Of a stretch of 51,734 nt of DNA, positions 23,309 through 31,970 are shown piece by piece. The first letter of the stretch is position 1; every line of letters starts with the position of its first letter. Both the position numbers and the translations under genes were made by a program. Source of the stretch: Lucifugimonas sp038150225 (lineage in GTDB: Bacteria > Chloroflexota > Dehalococcoidia > Lucifugimonadales > Lucifugimonadaceae); assembly GCA_038150225.1 (NCBI GenBank), contig JAYQWG010000015.1, forward strand, positions 1-51,734. Reading direction: 5' to 3'. The notes under the pieces were generated by a model that saw only the letters and a list, made by a program, of their open reading frames with translations, had not been told where the DNA came from and did not search any database.

Positions 23309-24282
23309 TTTGAGGTCGCCAGTTCCCGGGTGAGCGCCCTGGCAGCGCGTTCACGCCGTCTCCTGATGCGACGCTCAGGCACTATGAGAATTGGTCCACT
23401 CGCATCTCGGGCAAGTATGTCGGCGAGACTGCCAATTACGGCGCGCGTAAACCCCGACCTCATTTTCGATCCCACAACAATCCACGAACCCGGATTATTC
23501 GATTGAATATCGGAGACTGCCTCGCTGTATTGGAGGGTGGTTTCCTGGTGGTCGGCTTGAATCCCGTCGGAGTTTAGGTTCTCAACTATTGAGTCAATTT
23601 CTGACCGGTCATGGCTGGTGCCCTTCGTACAAACGATGATTTCTGTACGACTAGTTCCAGCAATTGCACTGGCATAAGGGAACGCGGCAGCGGTAGCTTC
23701 GTCCTTGTAAGGGATAATCAGTTTGGACGGCGGTGCTGGAGATGCCCCGTTTAGAGTTCGATGATTTGGGTTCACGATCAACAACGGTGCCGTTGTGCGC
23801 TTCCACAAGTGATCTAGTAATCCCGGTGCAAAGAAACGGTGAGACCGTGCGCGGGCTGATGTTGCCATCGCTACAAGACCAATAGAACTGGTGACTGACC
23901 TGGAAGCGATCATAGGAGCGGGATCACCCGATGCTAGTCCCCATCGAGCCCGGATGCCGTGTGGAGACAGGCGACTGATTATCTCTTCGAGATACGAAGT
24001 AGCTAGTGCGGTGCCACGATCGTGCGGAGCATCGGGATAGTTGACAGTACTGCTCAGCACTCCTCTCATATGATGTGTTGGTGGGAGGCTGTGAAACAGT
24101 GTGAGCTCGCCATGGAACCAGTCCGTAATCATCGAAGCATAAGGCAAGATTTGTTCGCCTCTGCTCGCACCACTCAAGGGGACCAGGACTCGATTCAGGT
24201 TCAATTCTCGACCGCGCTCAACTGCCGATCTCCGAGTCAAATCTGGGTCGTGTCGAGTGCTTATGGGACGAGGTTGTGCCAT
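23305..24282 (-). CDS. Universal stress protein, tandem UspA domains
   Basis: A 325-residue protein with two UspA-fold domains. The first (about 29-170) opens with NRVLVPLSGASRGEQILPYA and ends with TTAPLLIVNP. The second (about 187-305) opens with KLIIPYKDEATAAAFPYA, has WIVVGSKMRSGFTRAVIGSLAD, and ends with GPILIVPE. The G-x2-G-x9-G(S/T) nucleotide motif of ATP-binding Usps is seen best in the second domain (GSKMRSG...GS). The C-terminal tail is Arg-rich. It ends the rhodanese-thioredoxin-M20 group, 19 bp after the M20 gene, consistent with a stress or redox theme. Confidence 0.85.
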   Translation of the reverse strand: MAQPRPISTRHDPDLTRRSAVERGRELNLNRVLVPLSGASRGEQILPYASMITDWFHGELTLFHSLPPTHHMRGVLSSTVNYPDAPHDRGTALATSYLEEIISRLSPHGIRARWGLASGDPAPMIASRSVTSSIGLVAMATSARARSHRFFAPGLLDHLWKRTTAPLLIVNPNHRTLNGASPAPPSKLIIPYKDEATAAAFPYASAIAGTSRTEIIVCTKGTSHDRSEIDSIVENLNSDGIQADHQETTLQYSEAVSDIQSNNPGSWIVVGSKMRSGFTRAVIGSLADILARDASGPILIVPERRIRRRRERAARALTRELATSN

Positions 24283-24301
24283 GGGCTGGAAAACTAACTG
24301 T

Positions 24302-25438
24302 TTAGAGCGAGTGTATAGCTTTCATAAACAGAGCCAGTCGATTCACTTGTTCCGCGATTTCGATATTTTCGCCTTCCGCATGGGGGTTTTGTCCCTTTGA
24401 ACCCATACCGTCAGCTGTCGGCACTCCCATGGCTGCTGTGAGATTGGCATCACTGCCGCCACCGGTCGATTCTTCGGTCATTTCAAACCCGAACGACCCC
24501 GACCAATCAATCAACTGGCGAGCGAGCAACGCAATTCCTTCCGAACGCTCCATTGGTGGGCGATGGAACCCGCCAGAAATGTTGATTGAGGTGTTCGGAA
24601 TGCTTGTTTCAAAGCTGTTGATTGTGCGTTCGATCAATTCAGCCTGTGAGTCCGTATTCACTCGAACGTCAACTGTGGCTTCGGCATAGGCGGGTATCGT
24701 GTTTCTGGCTGACCCCCCTGAAATGAGACCGGTGTTCACTGTTACACCGTTGTCCCAGTCGTTTAGGTCTTGCAGTTCGATGATCGTTTTGGAGAGTTGG
24801 TGGATTGCTGATGCACCGCGTTCTGGAAATGCGCCTGCATGACTTGCAACGCCCTCAACGGAAACGACGAACTCGCCCAGTCCTTTTCGTTGGGTTTTCA
24901 GAGCACCTTGCGCACCTTGCCCCGGTTCCATCACAAGCGCGTATGCAGCTCCTTTAGATAATGACTCAACTACCGGCCGAGAAGACGGGCTGCCTACCTC
25001 TTCATCAGTAGTGAACAAGACAGTCAGAGGGCGGTCAGGCCAGAGGTTGTTCTCCTGGAGCAATCGCAAGCCAATGACGGTTGTCGCAATTCCGGCTTTC
25101 ATGTCCAGAACGCCGGGACCGTACATCCGCCCGTTTTCCTCGAAATAACCAACGCGTTCGAGTGTCCCAAATGGCCAAACGGTGTCCAAATGCCCTACGA
25201 CAAACCCGTGCGGTTTAACGGCTTCAGATGACCAGGTCGCCGAAACATGATCCCCGAACTCCTTCTGGGGGTGGACCTGGCTGGTGCCGCCCAATTCCTC
25301 AAGGAGCTCTCGTCCGATTTTGGAGAGCTGATCGTTTGCTGCTTTATCGCGAGTTGGCGATTCGATCAGCACTAGTTTTTCGATCAGATCAAATAGATCT
25401 GATTCGGCGTTTTTCGCTAAGTTGAGCCAGTCCGTCAA
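24302..25438 (-). CDS. M20-family metallopeptidase (carboxypeptidase G2-like)
   Basis: A 378-residue di-zinc aminoacylase/carboxypeptidase. Metal and catalytic residues are in place: H83 and D85 in GHLDTVWP, bridging D112 in GVLDMKAG, E146-E147 in TTDEEVGS, E171 in VMEPG, and the C-terminal NPHAEGE His. A dimerisation domain (about 185-290) lies between. Most similar in layout to glutamate carboxypeptidase, which removes C-terminal Glu from folates and peptides. The start is TTG with GGAG eight bases upstream. It lies 73 bp after the Trx lipoprotein and 19 bp before the Usp gene. Cytoplasmic, with no signal peptide. Substrate unknown. Confidence 0.88.
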   Translation of the reverse strand: MTDWLNLAKNAESDLFDLIEKLVLIESPTRDKAANDQLSKIGRELLEELGGTSQVHPQKEFGDHVSATWSSEAVKPHGFVVGHLDTVWPFGTLERVGYFEENGRMYGPGVLDMKAGIATTVIGLRLLQENNLWPDRPLTVLFTTDEEVGSPSSRPVVESLSKGAAYALVMEPGQGAQGALKTQRKGLGEFVVSVEGVASHAGAFPERGASAIHQLSKTIIELQDLNDWDNGVTVNTGLISGGSARNTIPAYAEATVDVRVNTDSQAELIERTINSFETSIPNTSINISGGFHRPPMERSEGIALLARQLIDWSGSFGFEMTEESTGGGSDANLTAAMGVPTADGMGSKGQNPHAEGENIEIAEQVNRLALFMKAIHSL

Positions 25439-25511
25439 TCCACCTGCTCCGGATGAGTGCGCCTGAAGGCATTTCGGAAATCATCAGGAATTGTAGGTGT
25501 AACCAGGCGGA

Positions 25512-26468
25512 CTAAGTTCCGAGTACTTCCTCGATCGCCTCGATCAGTTCGTCTTTTGGCGCGAAATTTTCGAAGCGATGCGTGACTATCCCGTCTTCGT
25601 TGACTACGAACGTCCATTCTTGTGAGGAAAGTCTCCACTCATCAAGAAGTGGAGTAAGAACTGCTCTGCTCAGGTCTCCCTGTATTTCATGGGGATTTTC
25701 ATAAAGATCGACGTGCAGGAAATCAAATTGCTCACCGTAATCTTCACGCAGTTCACTCGCCACTTCGACTTGTGGTCCACAGACGGCATTTGTGCAAAAC
25801 GCGGGACTGGCGAACACCACCATGAACGGCCTATCACCAGCGACGGTGTCGGCAATCGAAAGTCTGTACAGCTCGGGGTCTCGATGGCTTCCAGTAGTTA
25901 ACTCAGAAATATCAGAAACAGAGTTGAGTGTTCGAGATGCGGACAGTGGTACGGGCTCGCCAACCTTGACCGATTCGGGACGTTCGTTCACCCGAAAGCG
26001 GACTTCCACTGATGCTGTGGAGCCATCACTCATTGGCGCGCTGGCTACTGCTGACCAATCACCAGTCTCGCTGAAATCTAGCTCAGTTGTGTAAATCCCT
26101 CTCGTACCAAACGGGAATTCATAAAACCTTGCAGTATCTGTTTGCGATGCGGTCGAATTTTCCGGGTTGTCATACCCGTTTGGGTAGTGGTTGACCGAGA
26201 ATCTCACGATTGGGAATCGCAACAAGCCGTCTTCGCTTGAGAGAACGACTCCAAAGCGTTGAATACCTTTGCCAAGGTCAGGCGTTGCAAGTTCGGCGTT
26301 TAGACCGTTGGGAATTGCAGTCCAACTTGTGTCTTCGGAACCAGTTGGCTCTGGCTGAGTTCCGGAGGTTGGCTCAACCTCAGATTCAGATCCCGAACAG
26401 GAAACCACAATTGCTGCGAGCGAAATCGTGGCAAACAGCAATATGGCGACGCTTCGTTTTATCCGCAT
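25512..26468 (-). CDS. Thioredoxin-fold lipoprotein with a CX4C motif
   Basis: A 318-residue exported lipoprotein: a hydrophobic signal ending in VVSC, with the lipid Cys at 24, followed by a low-complexity linker. Residues 45-165 form a beta-rich domain, perhaps Ig-like. A thioredoxin/redoxin-like domain (about 195-318) carries VVFASPAFCTNAVCGPQ, a C225-x4-C230 pair in place of the usual CXXC, then FLHVDLYENP and WTFVVNEDGIV. The motif recalls redoxin proteins that handle metals or peroxide. It starts 2 bp after the stop of the DipZ-like gene. Lying in the same operon as a sulfurtransferase, it probably takes part in thiol chemistry outside the membrane. The exact role is unknown. Confidence 0.75.
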   Translation of the reverse strand: MRIKRSVAILLFATISLAAIVVSCSGSESEVEPTSGTQPEPTGSEDTSWTAIPNGLNAELATPDLGKGIQRFGVVLSSEDGLLRFPIVRFSVNHYPNGYDNPENSTASQTDTARFYEFPFGTRGIYTTELDFSETGDWSAVASAPMSDGSTASVEVRFRVNERPESVKVGEPVPLSASRTLNSVSDISELTTGSHRDPELYRLSIADTVAGDRPFMVVFASPAFCTNAVCGPQVEVASELREDYGEQFDFLHVDLYENPHEIQGDLSRAVLTPLLDEWRLSSQEWTFVVNEDGIVTHRFENFAPKDELIEAIEEVLGT

Positions 26469-26470
26469 GT

Positions 26471-27655
26471 TTAGAACCCGCCACGGTTATTCCCGAACGT
26501 GAATGCGAATATCGCAAACTTGTCGGAGTTTGAAGAAAGTTTCAAAACGTGCTCAGAGAACTGAGGTATTTCGAGAAATTTGTACATTCTTGCTTCGTTG
26601 ACGGTGAAGTATGAATTTCCATCTGAGTCGAATTCAATGTCGTCACCGGCTTCCTCTTCTCTCAGAGGACGATCGTCGATTTCGACGTAAACATCGAAGT
26701 CACCTGGTTCAGTCGGGTCGATAACTACGTTCGCGCTCCTGCCTACGAATTTGAACGCGATGTGATCTTCAAGGTCTGATGTTTCGCGGGCGTGAATGAT
26801 TGATTCAGGTCCGTTTTGCCAGTTCCCTTGCAGGTACCATTTCTGGAGTTCGTAAACACCGTCATCAACGTACTCTCGGACCCTGTCCTGGTCGAGGTAG
26901 TACTGCTCCTGACCGGCGTAAAGTCCGTTGATAGAAAAGTTTCTCTCGTACCCCGCGTAAAGTTCTCGAGTGTATCGGTCAGCGTTTGGATCGCGATCTG
27001 GATTGTTTACTGTGCCAAGGGGAATGTCCGAAATATCGTTACCAGCATTAGTCAATGCTTCACGTATCGCTTCCTCCGCCTCCACATACGCACCCTCGCC
27101 GAAGTGTTGATAAACGATCTCTCCATCGGGATTGATCAGGTACTTCGCCGGCCAGTACCGGTTACTGAACGCTCTCCAGGTTTCAAAGTCATTGTCGAGC
27201 GCAACCGGCCAAACAACACCTTCGCGTTCTGAAGCCTCCGCAACATTATCAACAACTTTCTCGAACTCGAATTCTGGTGAGTGAACACCGATCAGCACCA
27301 GGCCATGGTCGGAATATTTCTCATACCAGTCCTGGAGGAACGGCAAAGTCCGCAGGCAGTTAACACACGTATACGTCCAGAAATCGACCAGTACGACTTT
27401 GTTGTCTTCAAGTTGATCGGCGATCGTGAACGGTTCGCTGTTGATCCAGGTGTCGATTCCCTGTAATTCGTTTCTGTCGCCAGTTAGAGATGAGGAAACG
27501 TGGTTTTCAGCAGAAACCGGCTCCGTTGATTGCGGAGAGTCGGAGCCGCATGCTGCCACGAGGATTGCGACGATGACGATGGAGCCGAGAAAAAATAACC
27601 GAGTAATCGGGACGCGCTTAGAAAAATAAGTCGTTTGAAGGAGCAAGATTGTCAC
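26471..27655 (-). CDS. DipZ-like thioredoxin-domain lipoprotein
   Basis: A 394-residue exported protein. A signal segment (19-36) ends in LVAAC, with Cys36 as the probable lipid site. The thioredoxin domain (about 65-195) has VDFWTYTCVNCLRTLPF with the redox pair C97-C100 and the C-V-N-C spacing typical of DipZ and its relatives, then VIGVHSPEFEFE and WPAKYLINPDGEIV. A C-terminal beta-sandwich (about 240-390) is the DipZ C domain. Unlike DipZ proper it has no CcdA membrane domain. The start is GTG without a clear ribosome site, so the N terminus is uncertain by a few codons. It lies 67 bp after the rhodanese stop and 2 bp before the CX4C lipoprotein. Confidence 0.85.
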   Translation of the reverse strand: MTILLLQTTYFSKRVPITRLFFLGSIVIVAILVAACGSDSPQSTEPVSAENHVSSSLTGDRNELQGIDTWINSEPFTIADQLEDNKVVLVDFWTYTCVNCLRTLPFLQDWYEKYSDHGLVLIGVHSPEFEFEKVVDNVAEASEREGVVWPVALDNDFETWRAFSNRYWPAKYLINPDGEIVYQHFGEGAYVEAEEAIREALTNAGNDISDIPLGTVNNPDRDPNADRYTRELYAGYERNFSINGLYAGQEQYYLDQDRVREYVDDGVYELQKWYLQGNWQNGPESIIHARETSDLEDHIAFKFVGRSANVVIDPTEPGDFDVYVEIDDRPLREEEAGDDIEFDSDGNSYFTVNEARMYKFLEIPQFSEHVLKLSSNSDKFAIFAFTFGNNRGGF

Positions 27656-27722
27656 CAGTGGAAGAGGTAATAGATTCTGACTAATTTCTACGCCACTTCA
27701 TCCGAATCGGATTCAGGTGATC

Positions 27723-28586
27723 TCAGGTGAGGTTTTCAACCGGACAACTATCAACGACTGCCCATTCTCGCCATGATCCGTCATAGTCACGAACGTTCTC
27801 AAAGCCAACCAGCTTCAAGGTCCAGAATCCGTGCGCCGCACGGATGCCTCCCTGTCAATAAGTAATTACGTTCTTGTCAGGTGTGACACCAAGACCAGCG
27901 AGCATTTCTCGAATTTCATCGGCAGGTTTCAGGATGGGTATTTCGTCGTTTGAGTGGAAATTAACCCATTCGAGGTGAACAGCCCCTGGTATGCGGCCGC
28001 CTCTTGCCCCTCCTCGCTTGTTTAGACCTTCCCATTCGGCGTCGGAACGGACGTCGAGTAGTACGACGTTGTCGTCGTCGATTGAATCCAGCACACGCTG
28101 TCTCGAAGCGAAAATTTCCGAGTTAACTTTTGGAGTGAAACCTTTGTTGTTGTGCGTTTCGCCTGAGCGGCTTACAGGTTCAGTAGACGTCTTACGACCT
28201 TCCGATTTCCATTTCTGGAGACCACCGTCAAGGAATCTGACGTTCGTAAACCCGTGGTAGTGAAGTGCCCACATGAGACGGAACGAATAAACACCTCCCG
28301 ACCTGTCATACGCGATAACCAGCGTGTCGTCACCGATACCCAGGTCTTGCATTGTCTGAGCAAACACTTCAGGGACTTGGATATGCGTGCGGTCGTCTAG
28401 AGACGTTTTGTAGTAATGGTCGACCGGGTTTACAGCAACCGGAATGTGCTCTTCGGCGTACAGTTCAGGCACATCCGTGTCTACCACTCTTATGTCAGGG
28501 TCATTTATGTGATCTGCGAGCCAGTCTGTGGTCACAAATACGTTGTCCAGCGCATAGCCCCGCTCGGAAGGGTGAGTGATCGTCAT
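27723..28586 (-). CDS. Thiosulfate sulfurtransferase (rhodanese) with in-frame UGA at the active site: probable selenoprotein
   Basis: A tandem-rhodanese sulfurtransferase, which moves sulfane sulfur from thiosulfate or mercaptopyruvate to a thiol or cyanide acceptor. A conventional reading stops at TGA (27857-27855) after ITY at residue 243. Reading on in frame gives QGGIRAAHGF, then WTLKLVGFENVRDYDGSW and 15 more residues to TGA at 27725-27723, 287 in all, the usual family length. Homologs have the catalytic Cys exactly at the TGA position (Y-C-Q-G-G-x-R-A-A-H), so residue 244 would be selenocysteine. A stable hairpin lies just downstream. The N-terminal domain has the expected inactive loop, with Asp in place of Cys (AYDRSGG). 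It heads the thiol-redox operon. A nonsense mutation is the alternative, but the downstream frame is intact. Confidence 0.85.
27827..27854 (-). promoter_or_regulatory. Putative bacterial SECIS element
   Basis: Directly after the TGA, CAGGGAGGC leads into the stem AUCCGUGC (27845-27838), the loop GGC, and the complementary arm GCACGGAU (27834-27827). This is 8 perfect pairs, and CAG/CUG can add three more below. The loop begins 17 nt after the TGA and starts with GG. Bacterial SECIS hairpins lie within about 16-37 nt of the UGA with a G among the first two loop bases, so the fit is good. SelB would bind it. Confidence 0.7.
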
Positions 28587-28834
28587 GTAGTTGCCCGAAT
28601 GTTAGTTTTTTACGGAATTATTCCTCAGTTGTCGATAACTTAGTGTTCGCGGGAGGCGTTAGCAACTGCAGAAATCTCACAGACCTCTCATTTAACTAGG
28701 TGAAACACGCAATATCACGTGCTAACTTTTACAGTCGAGTAGTTTTTGTTACCTGACTACCTACGGTTGTAGAGGGCATCGATTCTCACGTGAATTAGAA
28801 TTATCCGGGTAGGTCACGGCGAATCGAACATAAA

Positions 28835-30109
28835 TTGAATTTCATTCTTGCTGGTATAAATATCGAACGTACTCCGGTCGAACTCCTGGAGTGCGTCGCT
28901 GTACCAACACATTCCCTTAAAGAGCATCTGGACCGCCTGGCGAAACATGCTGGCGGCGGTGTGATTCTCTCGACCTGCAACCGAACCGAAATCTACTCTG
29001 TCGCCGACGATCCCGAACTCGGTGTTCGACAGCTCAAAGAATTCATTGATGCCGTTCCTGAGCATGCAGGCCTGGGTTCAATTGACGAGCACATTTACAC
29101 ACTTACTGGCGACGAAGTAGCTCGTCACCTTTTCTCTGTAACTTCCGGACTTGAGTCTGTCGCGCTTGGTGAATCGCAAATCATCGGTCAGGTCACTCGG
29201 GCGCTCCAGGCAGCAGGAGAGGCTGGCACCCTAGAGCCTGTGCTTTCGCGCATGTTCCATGCTGCCCTCCGTACCAGCAGGAAAATCCGAAAAGAAACCA
29301 GCCTTGGTCGAAACCGACTCTCAGTCTCTTCGCTTGGTGTTCAAGAGCTCCAGAAATCAGTTGGCGACCTCAAAGGCAAAAAGATGCTTCTGGTCGGAGC
29401 TGGTGAGACTGGAAAGCTGACCGCACGGGCACTTCGACGTTACGGTGCTGACGACATGATCGTTACCAGCCGCTCGATGAACCGAGGTCGAGTCCTCGCA
29501 GAAGAGATGGGTGCTCCTCAGATTCCTTTCGAGAACATTGAAGAGACGCTCGAGTCGATGGACCTTCTTATTACTTGTACCGCTGCCACAACCCCGGTTG
29601 TACCAGCTGACATGGTTCAACGATTCATGGCAAAGCGACCAGACCGTGATCTCCACGTTTTGGATGTCGGTATGCCGCGGGATGTTGACCCTAAGGCATC
29701 TGAAGTTTCGAATGTGCACATGATTAGCCTTGCCGAACTTCGCGAGAAGTCAGCCGAGAGTTGGGAACTTCGTGAAGAGGCTGCAGAAGAAGCCCGTGAA
29801 CTGATCGAAGATGGAATCCGACGGTTCAAGGAGCGATTGACTGGTCTCGATGCTGAGCCGGTAATCAAAACCCTGGGTGCTCGAATGGAAAAGATGCGCC
29901 AGGAAGAAGTTGCTCAAACACTAGGCCGACTCAAAGGGTTAAGTGAAAAAGACGCGAAGTCAGTCGAAAAGATGACCCGCGCACTTGTTCGCCGCATCCT
30001 CGCCGACCCGATCTCGTTCCTCAGGAGCGAAGAAGATAGCGCAGCCGAGGCAGTGGAGAAGGTTTTCGCACTAAAGCACGAATCTGAAGAAGAGTTCGAG
30101 CTTGATTAG
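28835..30109 (+). CDS. hemA: Glutamyl-tRNA reductase
   Basis: The first enzyme of the C5 route to tetrapyrroles, turning glutamyl-tRNA into glutamate-1-semialdehyde with NADPH. The 424-residue protein has the catalytic C48 in LSTCNRTEIY, GLESVALGESQIIGQV (about 124-139), an NADPH-binding segment LLVGAGETGKLTARAL, and the C-terminal dimerisation helices. The N terminus reads GINIERTPVELLE in place of the usual GxxHxxAPVxxRE. The start is TTG at 28835, with only a weak ribosome site. A terminator separates it from hemL, so the two genes of the pathway are neighbours but not one simple transcript. The upstream 248-bp region is shared with the divergent rhodanese operon. Confidence 0.95.
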   Translation: MNFILAGINIERTPVELLECVAVPTHSLKEHLDRLAKHAGGGVILSTCNRTEIYSVADDPELGVRQLKEFIDAVPEHAGLGSIDEHIYTLTGDEVARHLFSVTSGLESVALGESQIIGQVTRALQAAGEAGTLEPVLSRMFHAALRTSRKIRKETSLGRNRLSVSSLGVQELQKSVGDLKGKKMLLVGAGETGKLTARALRRYGADDMIVTSRSMNRGRVLAEEMGAPQIPFENIEETLESMDLLITCTAATTPVVPADMVQRFMAKRPDRDLHVLDVGMPRDVDPKASEVSNVHMISLAELREKSAESWELREEAAEEARELIEDGIRRFKERLTGLDAEPVIKTLGARMEKMRQEEVAQTLGRLKGLSEKDAKSVEKMTRALVRRILADPISFLRSEEDSAAEAVEKVFALKHESEEEFELD

Positions 30110-30135
30110 CGCCTAAACAAGTCAAAAAGAGCTAT

Positions 30136-30163
30136 AAGGGCACTGTTTCAGTGCCCTTTTTTT
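30136..30163 (+). terminator. Rho-independent terminator between hemA and hemL
   Basis: AAGGGCACTG (30136-30145) and CAGTGCCCTT (30149-30158) form a perfect 10-bp stem with a 3-nt loop, followed by T7. It ends 50 bp before the hemL start, so hemL needs its own promoter or readthrough. Confidence 0.92.
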
Positions 30164-30213
30164 GCGCCAAAATGGTCACGCCAATGAAGACTGCCCAAAC
30201 ATGGAGGCGCAAA

Positions 30214-31494
30214 TTGAGCCGTGCTAAGTCAGCACAACTTTTCGACGAAGCGAAAAAAATCATCCCAGGCGGCGTGAATAGTCCTGCAAGAGCGTGGGGA
30301 TCCGTAGGCGGAACCCCGATATTTTTCGAGAAAGCTTCGGGCTCAAAAATCTGGGACGCTGACGGCAACGAGCTTATCGACTACGTTTGCTCGTGGGGTC
30401 CCATGATTCTCGGGCACTCTCACCCTGCGGTTATCGATGCCGCGGTTGAAGCGGCAAAGCTCGGCACTTCATTTGGAGCTCCAACTGAACTTGAAGTTGA
30501 GATGGCCCACAGAGTGGTCGATGCCGTTCCGTCAATTGAGGTCGTCCGGTTCGTTAGCTCCGGAACGGAAGCAACAATGTCCGCCTTACGCCTGGCAAGG
30601 GCAAAGACTGGCCGTGACAAGATTCTTAAGTTCAACGGTGGATACCACGGTCATGAGGATGCTTTGCTCGTCGAAGCAGGGTCTGGTTTGGCTAACCAGG
30701 GGATAGCTTCATCAGCAGGTGTTCACGCTGGATACGCTGCTAGCACTTTGGTTGCAGATTTCAATAATCTGGATTCTGTTCGACAACTCCTGGAGGCAAA
30801 CAAGGACGAAGTCGCGGCCGTAATCGTCGAGCCAATCGGTGGAAACATGGGAGTTGTTCCGCCTGACCCAGGATTCCTCGAAGGTCTGCGTCAGCTGACA
30901 ACCGAGCACGGATCACTTCTAATATTTGACGAAGTGATCTCCGGATTCAGAGTGGCACTTGGTGGCGCTCAATCGGTATACGGGGTAACTCCGGACATTA
31001 CGTGTCTCGGCAAGATCGTCGGTGGCGGATTCCCTGTTGGAGCATACGGCGCCAGTGCGGAAATTATGTCTGAAGTTGCACCTCTGGGTCCGATGTACCA
31101 AGCCGGAACCCTCTCAGGTAACCCGGTTGCCATGGCAGCAGGTATCGCAACCATCGACGAGCTTTCGAAGCCCGGTGTGTATGAAGGATTGCAAGCCAAA
31201 ACCGACGCTCTTTCGTCAGGTGTACAGTCGGTATTCGATAGTGCCGGTGTTCCCGCGGTCATTAACAAGGCATGCGGATTGATGACCGTGTTCTTCACCT
31301 CGAATGACGTGAACGACATGGCAAGCGCATCAGCGACAGACCGCGAAGCCTTCGGAGCCTTCTTCCACTCGATGGCAGACAACGGCGTCTACCTACCCCC
31401 TTCACAGTTCGAAGCATGGTTTGTTTCTACTGCTCACACAGATGAGGACATCGCCAAGACTTTCGAAGCTGTGAAGAATTCCCTGCCTTCATAG
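30214..31494 (+). CDS. hemL: Glutamate-1-semialdehyde 2,1-aminomutase
   Basis: A PLP enzyme that converts glutamate-1-semialdehyde to 5-aminolevulinate, the second step of the C5 pathway. The frame opens at 30151, inside the hemA terminator, but a TTG at 30214 with GGAGG six bases upstream gives 426 residues, the same as E. coli HemL. Hallmarks are IPGGVNSPARAWG, FVSSGTEATMSALRLAR, GGYHGHEDALLVEAGSG, IFDEVISGFRVALGG and the PLP-binding K267 in LGKIVGGGFPVGA. It follows hemA, the preceding pathway step. A terminator follows the stop. Confidence 0.95.
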   Translation: MSRAKSAQLFDEAKKIIPGGVNSPARAWGSVGGTPIFFEKASGSKIWDADGNELIDYVCSWGPMILGHSHPAVIDAAVEAAKLGTSFGAPTELEVEMAHRVVDAVPSIEVVRFVSSGTEATMSALRLARAKTGRDKILKFNGGYHGHEDALLVEAGSGLANQGIASSAGVHAGYAASTLVADFNNLDSVRQLLEANKDEVAAVIVEPIGGNMGVVPPDPGFLEGLRQLTTEHGSLLIFDEVISGFRVALGGAQSVYGVTPDITCLGKIVGGGFPVGAYGASAEIMSEVAPLGPMYQAGTLSGNPVAMAAGIATIDELSKPGVYEGLQAKTDALSSGVQSVFDSAGVPAVINKACGLMTVFFTSNDVNDMASASATDREAFGAFFHSMADNGVYLPPSQFEAWFVSTAHTDEDIAKTFEAVKNSLPS

Positions 31495-31517
31495 TGTCCA
31501 GCGCTAAAACTGCTTTA

Positions 31518-31552
31518 AAAGCCCTCGGCAAAGCGCCGAGGGCTTTCGTTTT
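31518..31552 (+). terminator. Rho-independent terminator of hemL
   Basis: AAAGCCCTCGGC pairs with GCCGAGGGCTTT around AAAGC and is followed by CGTTTT. Confidence 0.9.
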
Positions 31553-31737
31553 GCCTGCCCTTTCCTAGCCCCCTATCGGCAGTTTCGCACTCTGCCTAGC
31601 CCCACTTTCGCAACCGGCCTAGCCCTGCTGTGTGCGATCCGACATGACTTGATCTAACCCCACCCCGACTGTTTCAACTTTCTTTGTTGTGTCTAAGGTT
31701 TGCAGGAGGTTGCATGAAAGTAATACCGGCTCTGTAG

Positions 31738-31837
31738 NNNNNNNNNNNNNNNNNNNNNNNNNNNNNNNNNNNNNNNNNNNNNNNNNNNNNNNNNNNNNNN
31801 NNNNNNNNNNNNNNNNNNNNNNNNNNNNNNNNNNNNN
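31738..31837. other. Assembly gap (100 N)
   Basis: A run of exactly 100 N. Its edges resemble those of the gap at 6847: GCTCTGTAG on the left (reverse complement of CTACAGAGC) and GTCGCAG shortly after the right edge. GAGCCGGTATTA, shared with structured repeat copy B, lies on the minus strand of the left edge. Confidence 0.99.
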
Positions 31838-31943
31838 GCGTCGCAGCCTCCCCATCTAACTCCCCCAAGTCCGGAGGGAGGGTTCGTTGAGCTCCGGGCG
31901 TGACTTCGTCACTTGGTCGTGAGCAGCACAGCTCTATTTCCGA

Positions 31944-31970
31944 CTTCATCCTGAGCTTGTCGAAGGGTCA
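31944..31970. repeat. REP-like palindromic element
   Basis: Contains CATCCTGAGCTTGTCGAAGG, a short motif found dispersed in intergenic DNA of many bacterial genomes. The copy here is single within the window. Confidence 0.45.

Noticed and set aside
27855..28586. Rhodanese ending at the TGA as a 243-residue protein or a pseudogene
   Set aside because: The stop replaces the catalytic Cys codon exactly, the downstream frame is intact to the normal family end, and a SECIS-like hairpin follows.
30151..30213. Upstream extension of hemL
   Set aside because: It begins inside the hemA terminator. The TTG at 30214 has GGAGG and gives the normal 426-residue length.
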